Assembly: GCF_040954645.1 (NCBI RefSeq)
Contig: NC_092806.1
Coordinates: forward strand, 5,828,001 to 5,892,000
DNA length: 64,000 nucleotides
Source of the DNA: Diabrotica undecimpunctata
Lineage: Eukaryota > Arthropoda > Insecta > Coleoptera > Chrysomelidae
Direction: 5' to 3'
The notes below the pieces were generated by a model. It worked only from the letters and a program-made list of their open reading frames with translations. It was not told the DNA's origin and ran no database searches. Within the stretch, counting starts at the first letter, position 1. Every line of letters begins with the position of its first letter. This document shows, piece after piece, positions 12,701 through 19,837 of this stretch. The position numbers and the translations under genes are program-made.

Positions 12701-15497
12701 TTATTTGGATGTTTAGATTTCCAATTCGGAAATCGTACTTAAAATACGAAACACTAATAAATTTTATTTACATAAAACGATTTCCGAAGTGGAAATCAAA
12801 ATGTTAAATTAAACTTATTGAAAAGAAAAATTGTGGCAAATTTAAAATAAAAAACAGTAAGCTGCCATTTAAATCAATTCGCCCAAATTTGATTATCTTA
12901 GAATGTTGTTAAAATGCTAAAAAGACAACACTTCAAATAAAACCAATAAGTTTGGCAATGTTGAACTTCTCCTCTTTTCTTAGTTCCACTAATGCTATTT
13001 CGACGATATAATGGGCTGACCTAATATACCTCTCTTTTTAAATAGGTGTTTCTCACTCCATCTCACGTAAGATACATACCGACCATAAAGTTTTACCTAG
13101 ACTGTATAGGTATCTTAAAAACGAATATAAATATCATTTTTAATGAGAAATACATATTTGGCCGAGAGGAGTACATTTTTGTTTTAACAAGATGGAGCAC
13201 CTGCTCATAATGCCGGATTCATTATTGGAAATTATTTAAATAAAAAATTTCATTACCGGTGGATTGGAACTTATGCTTCTTGTTCACCAGAACTAAATCC
13301 TCCTAATTTTTTTATTTGGCGATTTAATAAAAACACTATTTATAAAACTGGCTTTAATACTAAGGAAGAATAAGAAAAGCATTCATCAAGCATTTAGAAA
13401 AATAAAGCCAATGCATATACTCAATTGAGTAAGATCTGTAAGGTGACAATTATTATTATAACAAAACGGGTATACAAAAAGGGTGTACATATGTGAAATT
13501 ATGAATATAATTTCAGTTATTGAGGACTGTATTACATAGGGCTGGTTCAAATAAATTAGGATATGTGGTAAAAGGTTATACAGATTGTAGCAAATTAAGT
13601 TTATACAAAGTCTTACCAATTCTTCTACTGCACACACACTCGCGGTATTTACAGGCTTTCACTCGCGGTTATTCTTCATACGGGGAAGATCTCCGGGTTA
13701 CCTCTTTCCGAACACGTGTCTCGCGATACTAACACTGAGATCATGAGATAGAGCCCATTTGCATCTGTACACGATTTAAAACAGTATTTGCGGTATTTTT
13801 CGCGTAACTATAAGCGGGAGAGAGAGAATTAGTTAGCGGCAGTCAACAGTAGAGAGAACACCCCTGTGCCAACGACAGTCAACAGGGAAGAGAGAGCGTC
13901 CGTTCTCAGCGATAGACCACAGACAAGAGAGGTACGTCTGTACCAAGCTATAGGTAACAGGCAAGAGAGAGCTTCTTCTCGATAAGCAAAAGGTAAGACA
14001 GAGTATACGGCTGGCTAGCGAGACTCAGCAGACGACAGCGAACGACTGTAACTAGCGACAGTCAACAGTCAAGAGAGAGTCTTTCTTCTTGCTATTTTAA
14101 AACTGTCTGTATTTCTAAAGGAGGGGAGGTTGAACTGGAATAGGAAGGGTTATCTAGGGTTGGACTAAGATAATGATTGTAAAATTGTGGTAGAAGGAAA
14201 GTTAATAATACAACGAAAAAATGACATGATTTTTCGCATGTGAAAAAATTGAACAATGGGGGCATTTTGAATATTTATTCTAATTTTTAAATTTTTGTAA
14301 AATTAATTCTAGTTGTTCCTTTGTGTATTATTGTCGTTTTTTTTTGTTTATTATGTTAATATTTTCGTAAAATTAATTCTGATTGTTCAGTAGTTTTTTG
14401 TTGCTAGTAGATGTGTTATTTCCATTTTTTAAGTTGATTGATCTTATTTCTGGTAAATTAAACTGTGAAGGATTATTATCCCTATAATAAAATGTTAGAA
14501 TGTATTACTGTTTTGTTTCTAAGTGTCTATAACGTTATGTCAAATAAATAATTTATTTGCAGAGTAGCTCCAATGATTGAAAATAGATATATAATATATC
14601 ATATCAGGTGAAAGAGAATTAAAAATGCAAACGAAAAATGTCCAAGGATATAGGGTGTCCCATATAAAAAACAAAAGTTGGTATTCTATTTCCTTAGTGC
14701 GACCCCCTAAAAAAAATTCTTGTACGTCACTGAACGCTTCCATAATATATCTATCAAAGGTTTTTAAAATTTTTCTTAATAATGAAAATATTTAATCCTG
14801 TCGTTTTCGACATTTTTCAATAATCGCCAATATGGGGAGCGATTGATGATTTGATTGGGCAATCATTACTTCTCTTCCAAAAAAGAAGTCATGACATCTA
14901 AACTACTTTTTTTCTATCTTCTCCAGTTTTTGGTATACCCTGTAAAACATACCAATTTGGGACACCCTGTACACTGGAAAATCTCATATTTGCTTCTAGA
15001 ACTAAAACAAATTCATTTTTAGGTTTGAACGGTTGGTGAAGCTTGCTGGCAAGCAACTAGCTCCTACGATATACAAGTTCCTTCTTCACCTCGACGACGC
15101 CCAAAAAGAAGCTACCCAAGCCACTCAGTCGACGAAGAAGAAATCGACGGACTCCAGTTTATTGAAATCCAAAGTGTTACGAGAAACTCGCCTGATTCCT
15201 AAAGTCGTATACGAGATGGAACAGTTTAGTAAGTGCGTCATCCAGTTGTCGAACAAAACGAAAGTAGATTTATCAAAATATGTTGGACAAGGTACTGCTA
15301 GAGACTTCAGGATCTTGACTGATGCTTTAAATAAAGAGATGGAAAATAGTGATGAACCTACTGCTGAACACGATGAGACAGTTACAAGCCATGATGAGTC
15401 GAAAAACAGTCAAGATGGATCTAAAAATGATGACACTGTCGAAAGCGATAGTAGTTCAGATTCTGAGGTACCACCATCAAAGAAAAGCAAGAAATAA
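1..15497 (+). CDS. FANCI: FANCI, Fanconi anaemia group I protein (3' part, multi-exon)
   Basis: FANCI pairs with FANCD2 in the ID2 clamp that is monoubiquitinated on chromatin during interstrand crosslink repair in the nucleus. Coding exons read from the sequence are <1-66, 191-510, 2099-2290, 2350-2531, 2793-3118, 5304-5497, 6420-6587, 11400-11574, 11631-11847 and 15023-15497. Every junction has AG/GT borders and the phases match throughout (1,0,0,2,1,0,0,1,2), giving about 770 residues before TAA. Identification rests on family resemblance: the first exon reads ILSILKRCFMQQADVRIKLYE, and the last carries RLVKLAGKQLAPTIYKFL, VLRETRLIPKVVYEMEQF, a TARDFRIL-like block and an acidic/basic tail ending PPSKKSKK, a likely nuclear signal. 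The N-terminal half, including the usual ubiquitinated lysine, lies outside the window. Introns are stuffed with transposons, yet every exon is open. Identity is confident; minor exon choice is not verified by transcripts. Confidence 0.9.
191..510 (+). CDS. FANCI: FANCI exon b
   Basis: The acceptor is ttcatttttag before 191 and the donor is gtgagt at 511. It completes the glycine codon from exon a and reads GLFDAVCVNPELGIPVLDVIW, matching the FANCI block after the LYEGFYDVL-like turn. It holds an acidic stretch EIEEEKEN. It ends in phase 0. Confidence 0.87.
594..1853. mobile_element. MITE-like element with perfect 33-bp inverted ends
   Basis: Positions 591-623 and 1824-1856 are perfect inverted repeats of each other. 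The outermost bases suit a TA-flanked element starting CAGATTGAACG at 594 and ending CGTTCAATCTG at 1853, with TA at 592-593 and 1854-1855. The 1260-bp interior has no credible ORF, so this is a non-autonomous DNA transposon, perhaps mobilised by a pogo or Tc1-type enzyme (CAG...CTG ends, TA target). It sits in a FANCI intron. Confidence 0.8.
960..1125. repeat. Two-copy tandem repeat, 93-bp period
   Basis: The block starting ggggtggc at 966 recurs at 1059 with the same order of motifs: gatgaagttg/ggtgaagttg, a T-run, ggaaaaattaacgat and ttatatg. The copies differ at several bases. It lies inside the MITE-like element. Confidence 0.65.
2099..2290 (+). CDS. FANCI: FANCI exon c
   Basis: Acceptor tgttttag, donor gtatgg at 2291; 192 nt, 64 codons, phase 0 at both ends. 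The peptide runs DNGTSLLDIVPESQRKL and ends YSRLYHFAK, compatible with the helical repeat around the MGVCEVLIEYNF region of vertebrate FANCI. Confidence 0.82.
2350..2531 (+). CDS. FANCI: FANCI exon d
   Basis: Acceptor ttattttag, donor gtaagt at 2532; ends in phase 2. The first half is lysine-rich (KKADAKRKKVDVDK), a plausible disordered or nuclear-localisation loop; the second half reads VPDTIWNFPVIKKALSLLHE. The intron before it is only 59 nt. Confidence 0.83.
2793..3118 (+). CDS. FANCI: FANCI exon e
   Basis: Acceptor aattttag, donor gtaagt at 3119; enters in phase 2 and leaves in phase 1. It encodes an all-helical segment, HVMQATLYLVQQVKRRKDL then RRIIKRLDEFVDFDSLTAAL, corresponding to the FANCI region with VALQKVQQLK and the following tryptic-like helices. 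Confidence 0.87.
3140..3345 (-). repeat. Dispersed repeat copy 1 with hammerhead-like motif
   Basis: The reverse complement of this segment matches 63020-63215: both carry aattaaagtggttatactta, then CTGATGATGGAATA...TATTCCGAAAACG, then a tail with ataccttttataaa. The copies are diverged but collinear over about 190 bp. I suspect a retroelement end, perhaps Penelope-like, because such elements carry hammerhead motifs; no protein supports this here. Confidence 0.7.
3219..3262 (-). ncRNA. Hammerhead-ribozyme-like motif H1
   Basis: On the minus strand the order is AUAACA, CUGAUGA, a GGAAUA/UAUUCC hairpin, GAAA, the self-complementary AACGUU, C, then UGUGAU. AUAACA pairs with UGUGAU with one mismatch, as stem I would. 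All invariant core bases of a type I hammerhead are present, with stem III reduced to the palindrome AACGUU. A deviation is one extra U between CUGAUGA and stem II. Confidence 0.4.
3383..3960 (+). pseudogene. LINE reverse-transcriptase C-terminal relic
   Basis: Broken frames read KTFKYLGMMMND, then YGMETWTLRVPSINKLEIFE, MWTLRRIFRIPWTDRVRNEE and KVRKIGYLGHILRGKR. This is the typical thumb and C-terminal end (YGxE-W, RRI, GH-R) of insect non-LTR retrotransposon polyproteins. It is frameshifted, with a stop near 3808, followed by a GRKKMSWL-like remnant. It is non-functional. Confidence 0.75.
4010..4210 (-). repeat. Dispersed repeat copy 2 with hammerhead-like motif
   Basis: The reverse complement shares with 62975-63240 the blocks tttagtgg, CTGATGATGGAATA, gggtttttaaa-like, tataccttttacaaa, and at its end tacagccaaatacaggaactt. 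So it belongs to the same family as 3140-3345 and 62975-63250, in the same orientation as the former. Confidence 0.7.
4116..4158 (-). ncRNA. Hammerhead-ribozyme-like motif H2
   Basis: Minus strand: AGACA, CUGAUGA, a hairpin ending AUUCC, GAAA, AACGGU, U, UGUCU. AGACA/UGUCU gives a perfect 5-bp stem I. The stem III palindrome is imperfect (AACGGU), so this copy looks more decayed than H1. The same extra U follows CUGAUGA. Confidence 0.35.
4352..4373. repeat. Perfect 22-bp palindrome
   Basis: The segment from AAGTTTTTT through CTAG to AAAAAACTT equals its own reverse complement over 22 bases. Confidence 0.9.
4406..4443. repeat. Strong hairpin: 16-bp perfect inverted repeat
   Basis: Arm TTATACCGGCAATCGC (4406-4421), 6-nt loop TCGGTG, and the exact reverse complement at 4428-4443. 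It is GC-richer than its surroundings and lies 32 bp after another palindrome. Confidence 0.9.
4726..4767 (+). ncRNA. Hammerhead-ribozyme-like motif H3
   Basis: Plus strand: UUUCA, CUGAUGA, a 15-nt segment with only a weak helix, GAAA, AACGUU, C, UGAAA. UUUCA/UGAAA is a perfect 5-bp stem I and the cleavage base would be C. Stem II is poor, so activity is doubtful. The surrounding sequence is not clearly alignable with H1, H2 and H4. Confidence 0.3.
4880..5137 (+). pseudogene. LINE ORF C-terminal relic with Cys/His motif
   Basis: One open frame reads KLNHGLFPEHLHRIGIYETP, FCPCDGKSVGNLNHLFFDCP and then NHREQTRSLY. The CxC...NHLFFxCP pattern is the zinc-knuckle-like tail of Jockey/R1-type LINE ORF2 proteins. 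It runs into a CA microsatellite. Confidence 0.7.
5146..5221. repeat. CA dinucleotide microsatellite
   Basis: About 38 uninterrupted CA units in a FANCI intron, some 80 bp before the exon f acceptor. Confidence 0.98.
5304..5497 (+). CDS. FANCI: FANCI exon f
   Basis: Acceptor gtagtttcag, donor gtaggc at 5498; enters in phase 1 and leaves in phase 0. The peptide starts EEDSNTEDVITSLNSIVEIY and includes the ALLLVTVLTSL-like helix as KLSLIAITTLNSLITHI. The acceptor lies about 80 bp after a long CA microsatellite. Confidence 0.85.
5590..6216 (+). pseudogene. LINE reverse-transcriptase C-terminal relic
   Basis: Frames read VDSYKYLGLEIRINRDNQ, RRINIAWAAFGKMKDTFRSK, YGTETLTTLTRTTVSKLQVA, then after a frameshift near 5905 KRSGVADVIERITTLKWNWA, GHVARSVDDRW and GRPTTRWTVDIKR. 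This is the RT thumb and C-terminal domain of an RTE-like non-LTR retrotransposon. One frameshift splits it into two ORFs; the 5' part of the element is absent. Confidence 0.85.
6228..6330 (+). repeat. Dispersed repeat with TTTCCACTTCGGAAA-type hairpin, copy 1
   Basis: A core of gtttcaatttccacttcg then aaaatcg recurs at 44495-44530 in the same orientation and in inverse at 12775-12805. A small stem-loop, TTTCC/GGAAA, is conserved (one base changed here). It directly follows a LINE relic and may be part of its 3' end. Confidence 0.6.
6420..6587 (+). CDS. FANCI: FANCI exon g
   Basis: Acceptor tacttttag, donor gtaagt at 6588; 56 codons, phase 0. It begins MLEWLKNYAYNNTL, closely mirroring the MLSWTSKICKEN block of vertebrate FANCI. 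A TA microsatellite begins about 80 bp into the next intron. Confidence 0.88.
6666..6702. repeat. TA dinucleotide microsatellite
   Basis: About 18 TA units adjoining the left copy of a 27-bp inverted repeat. Confidence 0.97.
6966..8650 (-). mobile_element. pogo/Tigger-type DNA transposon
   Basis: Imperfect terminal inverted repeats: 6966 starts CAGTACCGTCGAACGGGG and the reverse complement of the other end at 8650 reads AAGTATCGTCGAACGGGG. TA precedes the left end (6964-6965); the right-hand TA is lost. The transposase gene lies inside on the minus strand. The GGTTTTACCCC motif is repeated five times near both ends. Confidence 0.8.
7120..8084 (-). pseudogene. pogo/Tigger transposase, broken
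   Basis: The protein starts MPRTYKKKLRPTRKLQYNEF. Residues about 13-55 form a psq-type helix-turn-helix (SMSIRKASENYGVPYTTLQ), followed by a CENP-B-like DNA-binding part and a DDE_1 nuclease with NYDETNFTDD and MIGDNLFSH. About 40 residues normally found between the DNA-binding part and NYDET are missing. An in-frame TAA at 7263-7265 ends the main ORF, but the same frame continues with LLQPLDVAYFRPLKNAW, which holds the third acidic residue. The enzyme is therefore disabled by a stop and an internal deletion. ATG at 8084 follows a short AT-rich leader. Confidence 0.85.
8740..9900 (-). pseudogene. IS630/Tc1-mariner-like DDE transposase relic
   Basis: Minus-strand frames give, in order, CRGRQNIELDEYQINFVRTT, NDLFPKISKETL, SWRRRYLRSIREV, KIYYLDETWVNVGHTGQRGK, RLIVADIGSDRGFL, SVIMMDNASNHSRLVENL and RLPPYHCELNPIELI. 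These match, block by block, the transposase at 41635-43008 (YLDETW, MDNASYHS, PPYHCDLNPIE). Multiple stops and frameshifts make it non-functional. It is interpreted as the gene of the 6703-10713 element. Confidence 0.8.
10132..10300 (+). pseudogene. Tc1-like transposase scrap
   Basis: The frame reads SSKEHKDWTQ, stop, QWDSI, stop, WSDESRFEVCVGDSRSRVIR and then RNNEAFHLDCL. WSDESRFEV holds the first catalytic aspartate of Tc1-type DDE transposases. Only about 55 residues remain. Confidence 0.75.
10300..11399. other. Gap: FANCI intron without gene
   Basis: It contains the right 27-bp inverted repeat (10688-10714) and a slightly GC-richer stretch at 10850-11230 of unknown origin. I see no gene here; short ORFs lack recognisable motifs. 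Confidence 0.6.
11400..11574 (+). CDS. FANCI: FANCI exon h
   Basis: Acceptor gttttttag, donor gtaagt at 11575; phase 0 in, phase 1 out. The peptide includes NILLSLCGCIKTILDDVDSV then IARLRSEY, equivalent to the human stretch with [20 protein letters not shown]. The preceding intron is about 4.8 kb and contains nested transposons. Confidence 0.86.
11631..11847 (+). CDS. FANCI: FANCI exon i
   Basis: Acceptor attgttgcag after a 56-nt intron, donor gtaaga at 11848; enters in phase 1 and leaves in phase 2. The peptide includes KTKEQGVCCQLCFVVTILTN and LFGTLSSLTKYFNTR, matching the FANCI helices before the KLVKLSG block. Confidence 0.87.
12130..12310 (+). pseudogene. LINE endonuclease-domain scrap
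   Basis: The frame reads WIEGNEQLLILEIKKNGHNI, VIVGIYASNEDADTESKDHF and YNKMNEILL. This resembles the central beta-sandwich (V-V-G-Y-A/P-N) of the apurinic-like endonuclease of LINEs. It sits in the last FANCI intron. Confidence 0.65.
12310..13140. other. Gap: intronic repeat-derived sequence
   Basis: There is no gene. At 12715-12830 it has two inverted pieces of the TTTCCACTTCGGAAA-type repeat family also seen at 6228 and 44470. The remainder is AT-rich. Confidence 0.55.
13145..13375 (+). pseudogene. mariner/Tc-type transposase C-terminal scrap
   Basis: The frame reads FQQDGAPAHNAGFIIGNYLN, KKFHYRWIGTYASCSPELNP and PNFFIWRFNKNTIYKT. QDGAPAH contains the second catalytic aspartate and SPELNPPNFF corresponds to SPDLTPLDFFLWG of mariner/IS630-type enzymes. 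It is degenerate. Confidence 0.75.
13805..14095. repeat. Degenerate tandem array, about 60-bp unit
   Basis: At least four diverged units share gacagtcaaca or a close variant followed by aagagagag: near 13841, 13874, 13955 and 14060. The array is purine-rich and markedly GC-richer than its flanks. I recognise no element for it. Confidence 0.6.
14100..15022. other. Gap: end of last FANCI intron
   Basis: There is no gene. It holds a short direct repeat around cgtaaaattaattct (14300 and 14370 area) and one copy of the repeat shared with 54119-54262. Confidence 0.55.
14829..14973 (+). repeat. Dispersed repeat shared with 54119-54262, copy 1
   Basis: Both copies run tggggagc, gatttgattgggcaatc, aaaaaagaagt, gacatct-aact, a T-run and tataccctg in the same order and strand. 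The family is unidentified; phrases such as gggacaccctgta are typical of insect repeat ends. Confidence 0.65.
15023..15497 (+). CDS. FANCI: FANCI terminal exon
   Basis: Acceptor ttcatttttag, enters in phase 2 and stops at TAA 15495-15497. It carries the best conserved C-terminal block of the family (LVKLAGKQLAPTIYKFL, VLRETRLIPKVVYEMEQF, LSNKTKVDLSKYVGQGTARD), followed by an acidic Ser/Asp/Glu-rich tail and a short basic end. Such acidic C-termini are usual in FANCI. Confidence 0.93.
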
Positions 15498-15527
15498 AAT
15501 GATGCAGTATTTTTTGTAAATTAAGAT

Positions 15528-15533
15528 AATAAA
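15528..15533 (+). promoter_or_regulatory. FANCI polyadenylation signal
   Basis: A canonical AATAAA lies 31 nt after the FANCI stop codon, implying a very short 3'UTR. Confidence 0.6.
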
Positions 15534-15579
15534 AATATTTTTCTATGTAAATGTAGCATTTTTCTATAAATTTAACCAC

Positions 15580-16455
15580 CTTCTGTGGATGTGGACTATA
15601 ATTTCAGTGATTTTTTAGATAAGCTTGTCTGTATTTTCAATAAGGCATTTTCTTTAATTACAATTAAGTCAAAACATCACAAACCCTGGACTACCAAGGG
15701 TATCCACATATCAGCCAAGTATATGCGTTCACTACTGTACATCAAGAAATTTACTACCAACGTCTTTATCACTAAATATATCTCCAAGTACAAAGGAACC
15801 TATCTAAAACTTATCAAAACACTATCAAAATCGTTTGGGAAGCTCTAAAAATGTTGCAAAAGAAACTTGGTCCATAATACACGATCTTCGAAATAAAACT
15901 AACACAACTCAAACATTTTCTCTACCAAACCCTGAAAATCTAAATGAATACTTCGTTAATATGAGTAAAAATATAACATCAACTTTTTTTGCAACAAGAT
16001 CTTATTTCCTATCTACCCAATTCAAAAAAGGTCTCGAATTCATTCTTTATAAGATCAGTTGATAAATCTGAACTGATCCAAACAATCAGTACTATCCATA
16101 AAAATTTTCTTAAATCTATTTCTTAAACCTAAATTCAGTTATCCTAGGTCCCGTTCTGAACAGGATACCCTGTATATTATTAAAAAATGTGATGAATTTG
16201 GCACACCCTTCAAGATCTCGCTACCCAATTCAAAAAAGGTCTCGAATTCATTCTTTATAAGATCAGTTGATAAATCTGAACTGATCCAAACAATCAGTAG
16301 TATCAAAAGCAAATCTTCCTGTAGTACTGATGGACTATCCATAAAAATTTTCTTAAACCTAAATTCAGTTATCCTAGGTCCCGTTCTGAACAGGATACCC
16401 TGTATATTATTAAAAAATGTGATGAATTTGGCACACCCTTCAAGATCTCGCTACT
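15580..16455 (+). pseudogene. LINE relic (linker to RT start) with tandem duplication
   Basis: Frames give KPWTTKGIHISAKYMRSLLY, SKNVAKETWSIIHDLRNKT and FSLPNPENLNEYFVNMSKNI, then ELIQTISSIKSKSSCSTDGL. This is the segment between endonuclease and RT of a LINE ORF2, ending at the first RT motif. It is frameshifted and lies immediately downstream of FANCI. Confidence 0.75.
16013..16455. repeat. Tandem duplication inside LINE relic
   Basis: The block starting ctacccaattcaaaaaaggt occurs at 16013 and again at 16221; the block ttaaacctaaattcagttat occurs at about 16123 and 16353. The two copies are nearly identical except that copy 2 keeps an extra 34 nt and lacks a few others. The near-identity points to a recent event. 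Confidence 0.9.
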
Positions 16456-16459
16456 AAAT

Positions 16460-17876
16460 TCTATTTCACCATTAACATAATTTAAAATAGTTATTGATTT
16501 GGTTTCAATTAAGAGAAATGCAAAGATAATAAACAAACTATTCAGTCTTTAAAGTTTATTCATAAAAAATATAAAACAACAAATGTTTGATATTAGAGCT
16601 TATAAATAATACAAAAATTATACAACTGAACAACCCGTATGTGTGATATATACAGAAATTTCAACAAATAGGTGGAGGCATTTGCTGCATCTTTACAAAT
16701 AAACCTAATTTATTTGTGATATTACTACAATGCCTATATTAACAAATAATAACCCTATACCATTTATATTTGCATACACAAATATTACTTCCGTTTTTAA
16801 AAGCTTTGAATACATATTGTATCATGTAATTCACCACAGAAGTGTAGATTTTTGTCCTAGAGGCTTATAGTACATAAAAAAGTCTTATACCTAGCCTGAT
16901 CAAGGTCTATAACAGGAATCTTTTTGGCTTACTTCCCTGAGATAAAAAATTAACTGAATAGGATGAGACTGTAAAAGATGATCGTATTGACATATTTGGA
17001 GTGAATTAGCAAAATCACTAAAGCCATTAAATTGTTAATGGAACCATTAATAAAACTCGTAAATAATATTGTCATCATCTTCTTAATGCACAATAGCTAA
17101 TTTTAAGCAATAGATAGCTCCTCTGCATGATTATATATTATAAATAAAACAATGAGCAGAAAACTTCACCATACAAGATTTTCAGGTTTTATTTTATTTG
17201 TACACAGTATAAAAATTGGTTTACTACTTTTGAGATGTTTTATTTTTATATATACACAATTCTCAAAAATCTCTTTCAATTCCATATAGAATATTTTAGT
17301 ATATGCATTATACTATAATGTAAATTAAAATAATAAGTACAAGAGATCATATTTATATATAATTATGTATAGAACAGAATCATCTCTAAATTATCAGATT
17401 TGTCCAGTTCACTACAAATGTCACTGTTTTTTATTTCATCTTTTAGATCCCTCTAGTTAATTTTTATTCTCTGTTAACATCAAAATGTTTAAGCTGTTTA
17501 AGTTTTTCATAATCACATTTTAGTATGTCCAACCTTTATCTATATCTGTTCAGAAATTTTACTTACAGATTATTTTTGGAAGTAATTACATACTGTATGA
17601 ATAAAATAAGTTAAAATACTGTCTCATCTACGTTTTTTGGAGGTTTCAATACCAAAAGTAACTGAATACTTCCAAATCTATATATTCTCTTAAAATATAA
17701 ATTAATAATGTTATTTACCAACTGAAAAATGAAGCAAATGCCCCTTGGATCAATATAAATAACCTGAAACTATGGAGGTATAGGTATAGCAAAAAAATAT
17801 AAAAATTGCATTCTGATGAATGAGGTTACTGAGTTGAGGTATTGGTTGTTCAAAGTAATGCCTGTTGAATCACAAA
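16460..17876. other. Gap between convergent FANCI and SNRNP27
   Basis: This is very AT-rich sequence with no ORF of note. Part must be the SNRNP27 3'UTR, which would extend from 17876 downwards, but I cannot fix its end. I see no RNA gene. Confidence 0.6.
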
Positions 17877-18502
17877 TTACGCTACAAAGTCCAGAGGTCT
17901 ATTAAAACCACCTTTCCTATTCATGTATTGCCTATACTTTCTTTTGAGGATCACATGTACGTCACCCACATCATTTCCATTTACTTTTTTACCTTTTGTT
18001 GTATCAAAATTACAGAAGCCCATTAATTTCATCATTTCTTGCTCCTCTGCACTCTTTCCTTCCAGATCGGCTGCAGTTATCAAAGGCCGGTCTGGAACTT
18101 TATTTTTTCGTCTTCTATCCACTGGAGACCTAAAAAAATATTCAATAAATTACCATTTTTCTTTAAGAAATCACAGCTACTTAAAAAAAAATTAATTTTG
18201 CTGTAAGATAAAATGCAACTACAGGTATTTTACAAAAAAAAATGAAAACAAAGAAATTTTTACAAAAATGCTTACAGAGATCTAGATCTTGAACGAGAAT
18301 ATTTCCTGTGATCATCCCTTTCAGGAGAATAACGTCTTCTTTCCCTGTCTCGCGACCGATCTCTCGATCTTTTCCGCCTATGTCTCTCCTTATCTTTGTC
18401 CCGATCCCTATCCCTGTCTCTGTCCCTTTCTTTATCCCGTTCTCTATCGCGATCCCGTCTCCTTGAACCAAAAGGGGATTTTGACCTACTTCTCCTTCCC
18501 AT
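17877..18502 (-). CDS. SNRNP27: SNRNP27, U4/U6.U5 tri-snRNP 27 kDa protein
   Basis: This is a small nuclear RS-domain protein of the U4/U6.U5 tri-snRNP, acting in spliceosome activation. Two exons, 18502-18276 and 18129-17877, join in phase 2 (donor gtaagc, acceptor tttttttag), giving 159 residues; human SNRNP27 is of similar size. Residues 1-76 form the RS/RD-rich domain ([20 protein letters not shown], then long RD/KD runs and RSRSRSL). Residues about 95-159 hold the conserved C-terminal block: [33 protein letters not shown] and [19 protein letters not shown]. The insert between KGKKV and KRKYRQ differs from vertebrates, as expected. ATG at 18502 is the first in frame. The gene is convergent with FANCI and head to head with hpo. 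Confidence 0.95.
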
Positions 18503-19500
18503 TTTCCAAACTAAAAAAAGTTAAAAAGTATTAATTTTTTTAGCACACATTATTTAACACACTTTTAAAAATATTTTTAATAAAAAAATGTATTTTAAAA
18601 ACTATTTTTTACCTAAAGTTTTTGATGATTTTTATTTTGACAATTCCCACCTAATAAAAATGTCGGAAAACGTCGATTTTAGTTATTCTTTTTTACGCGA
18701 AGGCGCTAGTTGTTCAAGTATCATTTAAGAATGTGTATTAGGATAATGGTTTTTATAGATGGGTAACATAGAGTTCAATTTTGGTGGTTTGGTGAATGTT
18801 CATTAGGGAGTGGAATAACGCAATGTTGCCGGCTGTAAAAAAATTAAAAAAAATAAAAGATTTAATATCTACAAACAAAAAATTAGTATTTATAACGTTA
18901 TTAAAATATATAATTCAGCTCATTAATATAACAATGTGATATGTTTAGAACGTATAATATAATTAATAACACTGTAACTAAAGTGTCCTTTTATATCTCT
19001 TACGTGACTTTTTCTACTTACGAGTATTACTCGTGGAAAAAATATTTTTCTATCAGTTTTACGAACTTCATACATATTATTTCTAGCAAAAACGTACTTT
19101 AAGTGGCCACTAAATCAAAATAGTAGAATTCCACTTCAATTTTTCATTTCAACGAAGCTGTTGGAAGCTAGATCTAAACTTATTTCAAATTAATCTTTAA
19201 ATGTCCTATTTTTCTTTTACCAATTATATTAGTTCATATATTATGTTTTTTTAAACCGTAAATATTTTGAATAAATATATATTTAACTTCCCTTAATATT
19301 TTCAGTTGGTTAACATGACTTTTGATTAACAATGATTTTGTTTACGTTAAAATGCCAAAATTTTTAATACATTTGACACAAATATATTTTTACAAACATT
19401 ACAAAAAAACCAACAAAATATTTGTGACATTGCATCTTATTTTTAATATATTTTAGAGATCCGACAACGCCGTATATATTGAATTATTTCTGGTTTTACT
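18503..19500. promoter_or_regulatory. Intergenic region between SNRNP27 and hpo
   Basis: It separates two divergently transcribed genes and so should contain at least the SNRNP27 promoter. I see no diagnostic TATA or Inr pair; the sequence is AT-rich with no ORF. Confidence 0.45.
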
Positions 19501-19837
19501 TGTCTAGATTGCGCAAGCGCACCAGAAAAATTCATCAGAGGTGCTTGCAGAGTGCACAGTGGTGTATGGAGAAAACTGCTGTGGGTACGCGGATTGAATG
19601 ACTTTTGTGTCCCTTTTCTGTAAATAAGTGTTTTTTTTGTATAAAGTAAATTAAGGGAACTAAACGTTGTTGTTGACTAAATCTTATTTGTGATATAACT
19701 GGACCACATGAGGCGTATCCTCCTCAAGCATCAGTGATTAGTTTTACCTATCAAATTATTGGCGGAGCAATCGCCGATCGAGTCCCGGAGAATCATTTGA
19801 AGCGGTTGGCTATTATTTTGGTTTAGTCATTATCACG
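19500..19837 (+). other. Probable hpo 5'UTR exon
   Basis: A strong donor, cacg followed by gtaagt, sits at 19838. The upstream 300 bp are less AT-rich than the flanks. The hpo coding exon has an upstream acceptor (ttccag, ending 23227) inside what must be its 5'UTR, so an upstream exon is needed. The left limit is a guess. Confidence 0.45.

Noticed and set aside
18181..18471. Minus-strand ORF rich in Gly/Arg/Lys overlapping SNRNP27 exon 1
   Set aside because: It is the alternative frame of the RD-repeat coding sequence.
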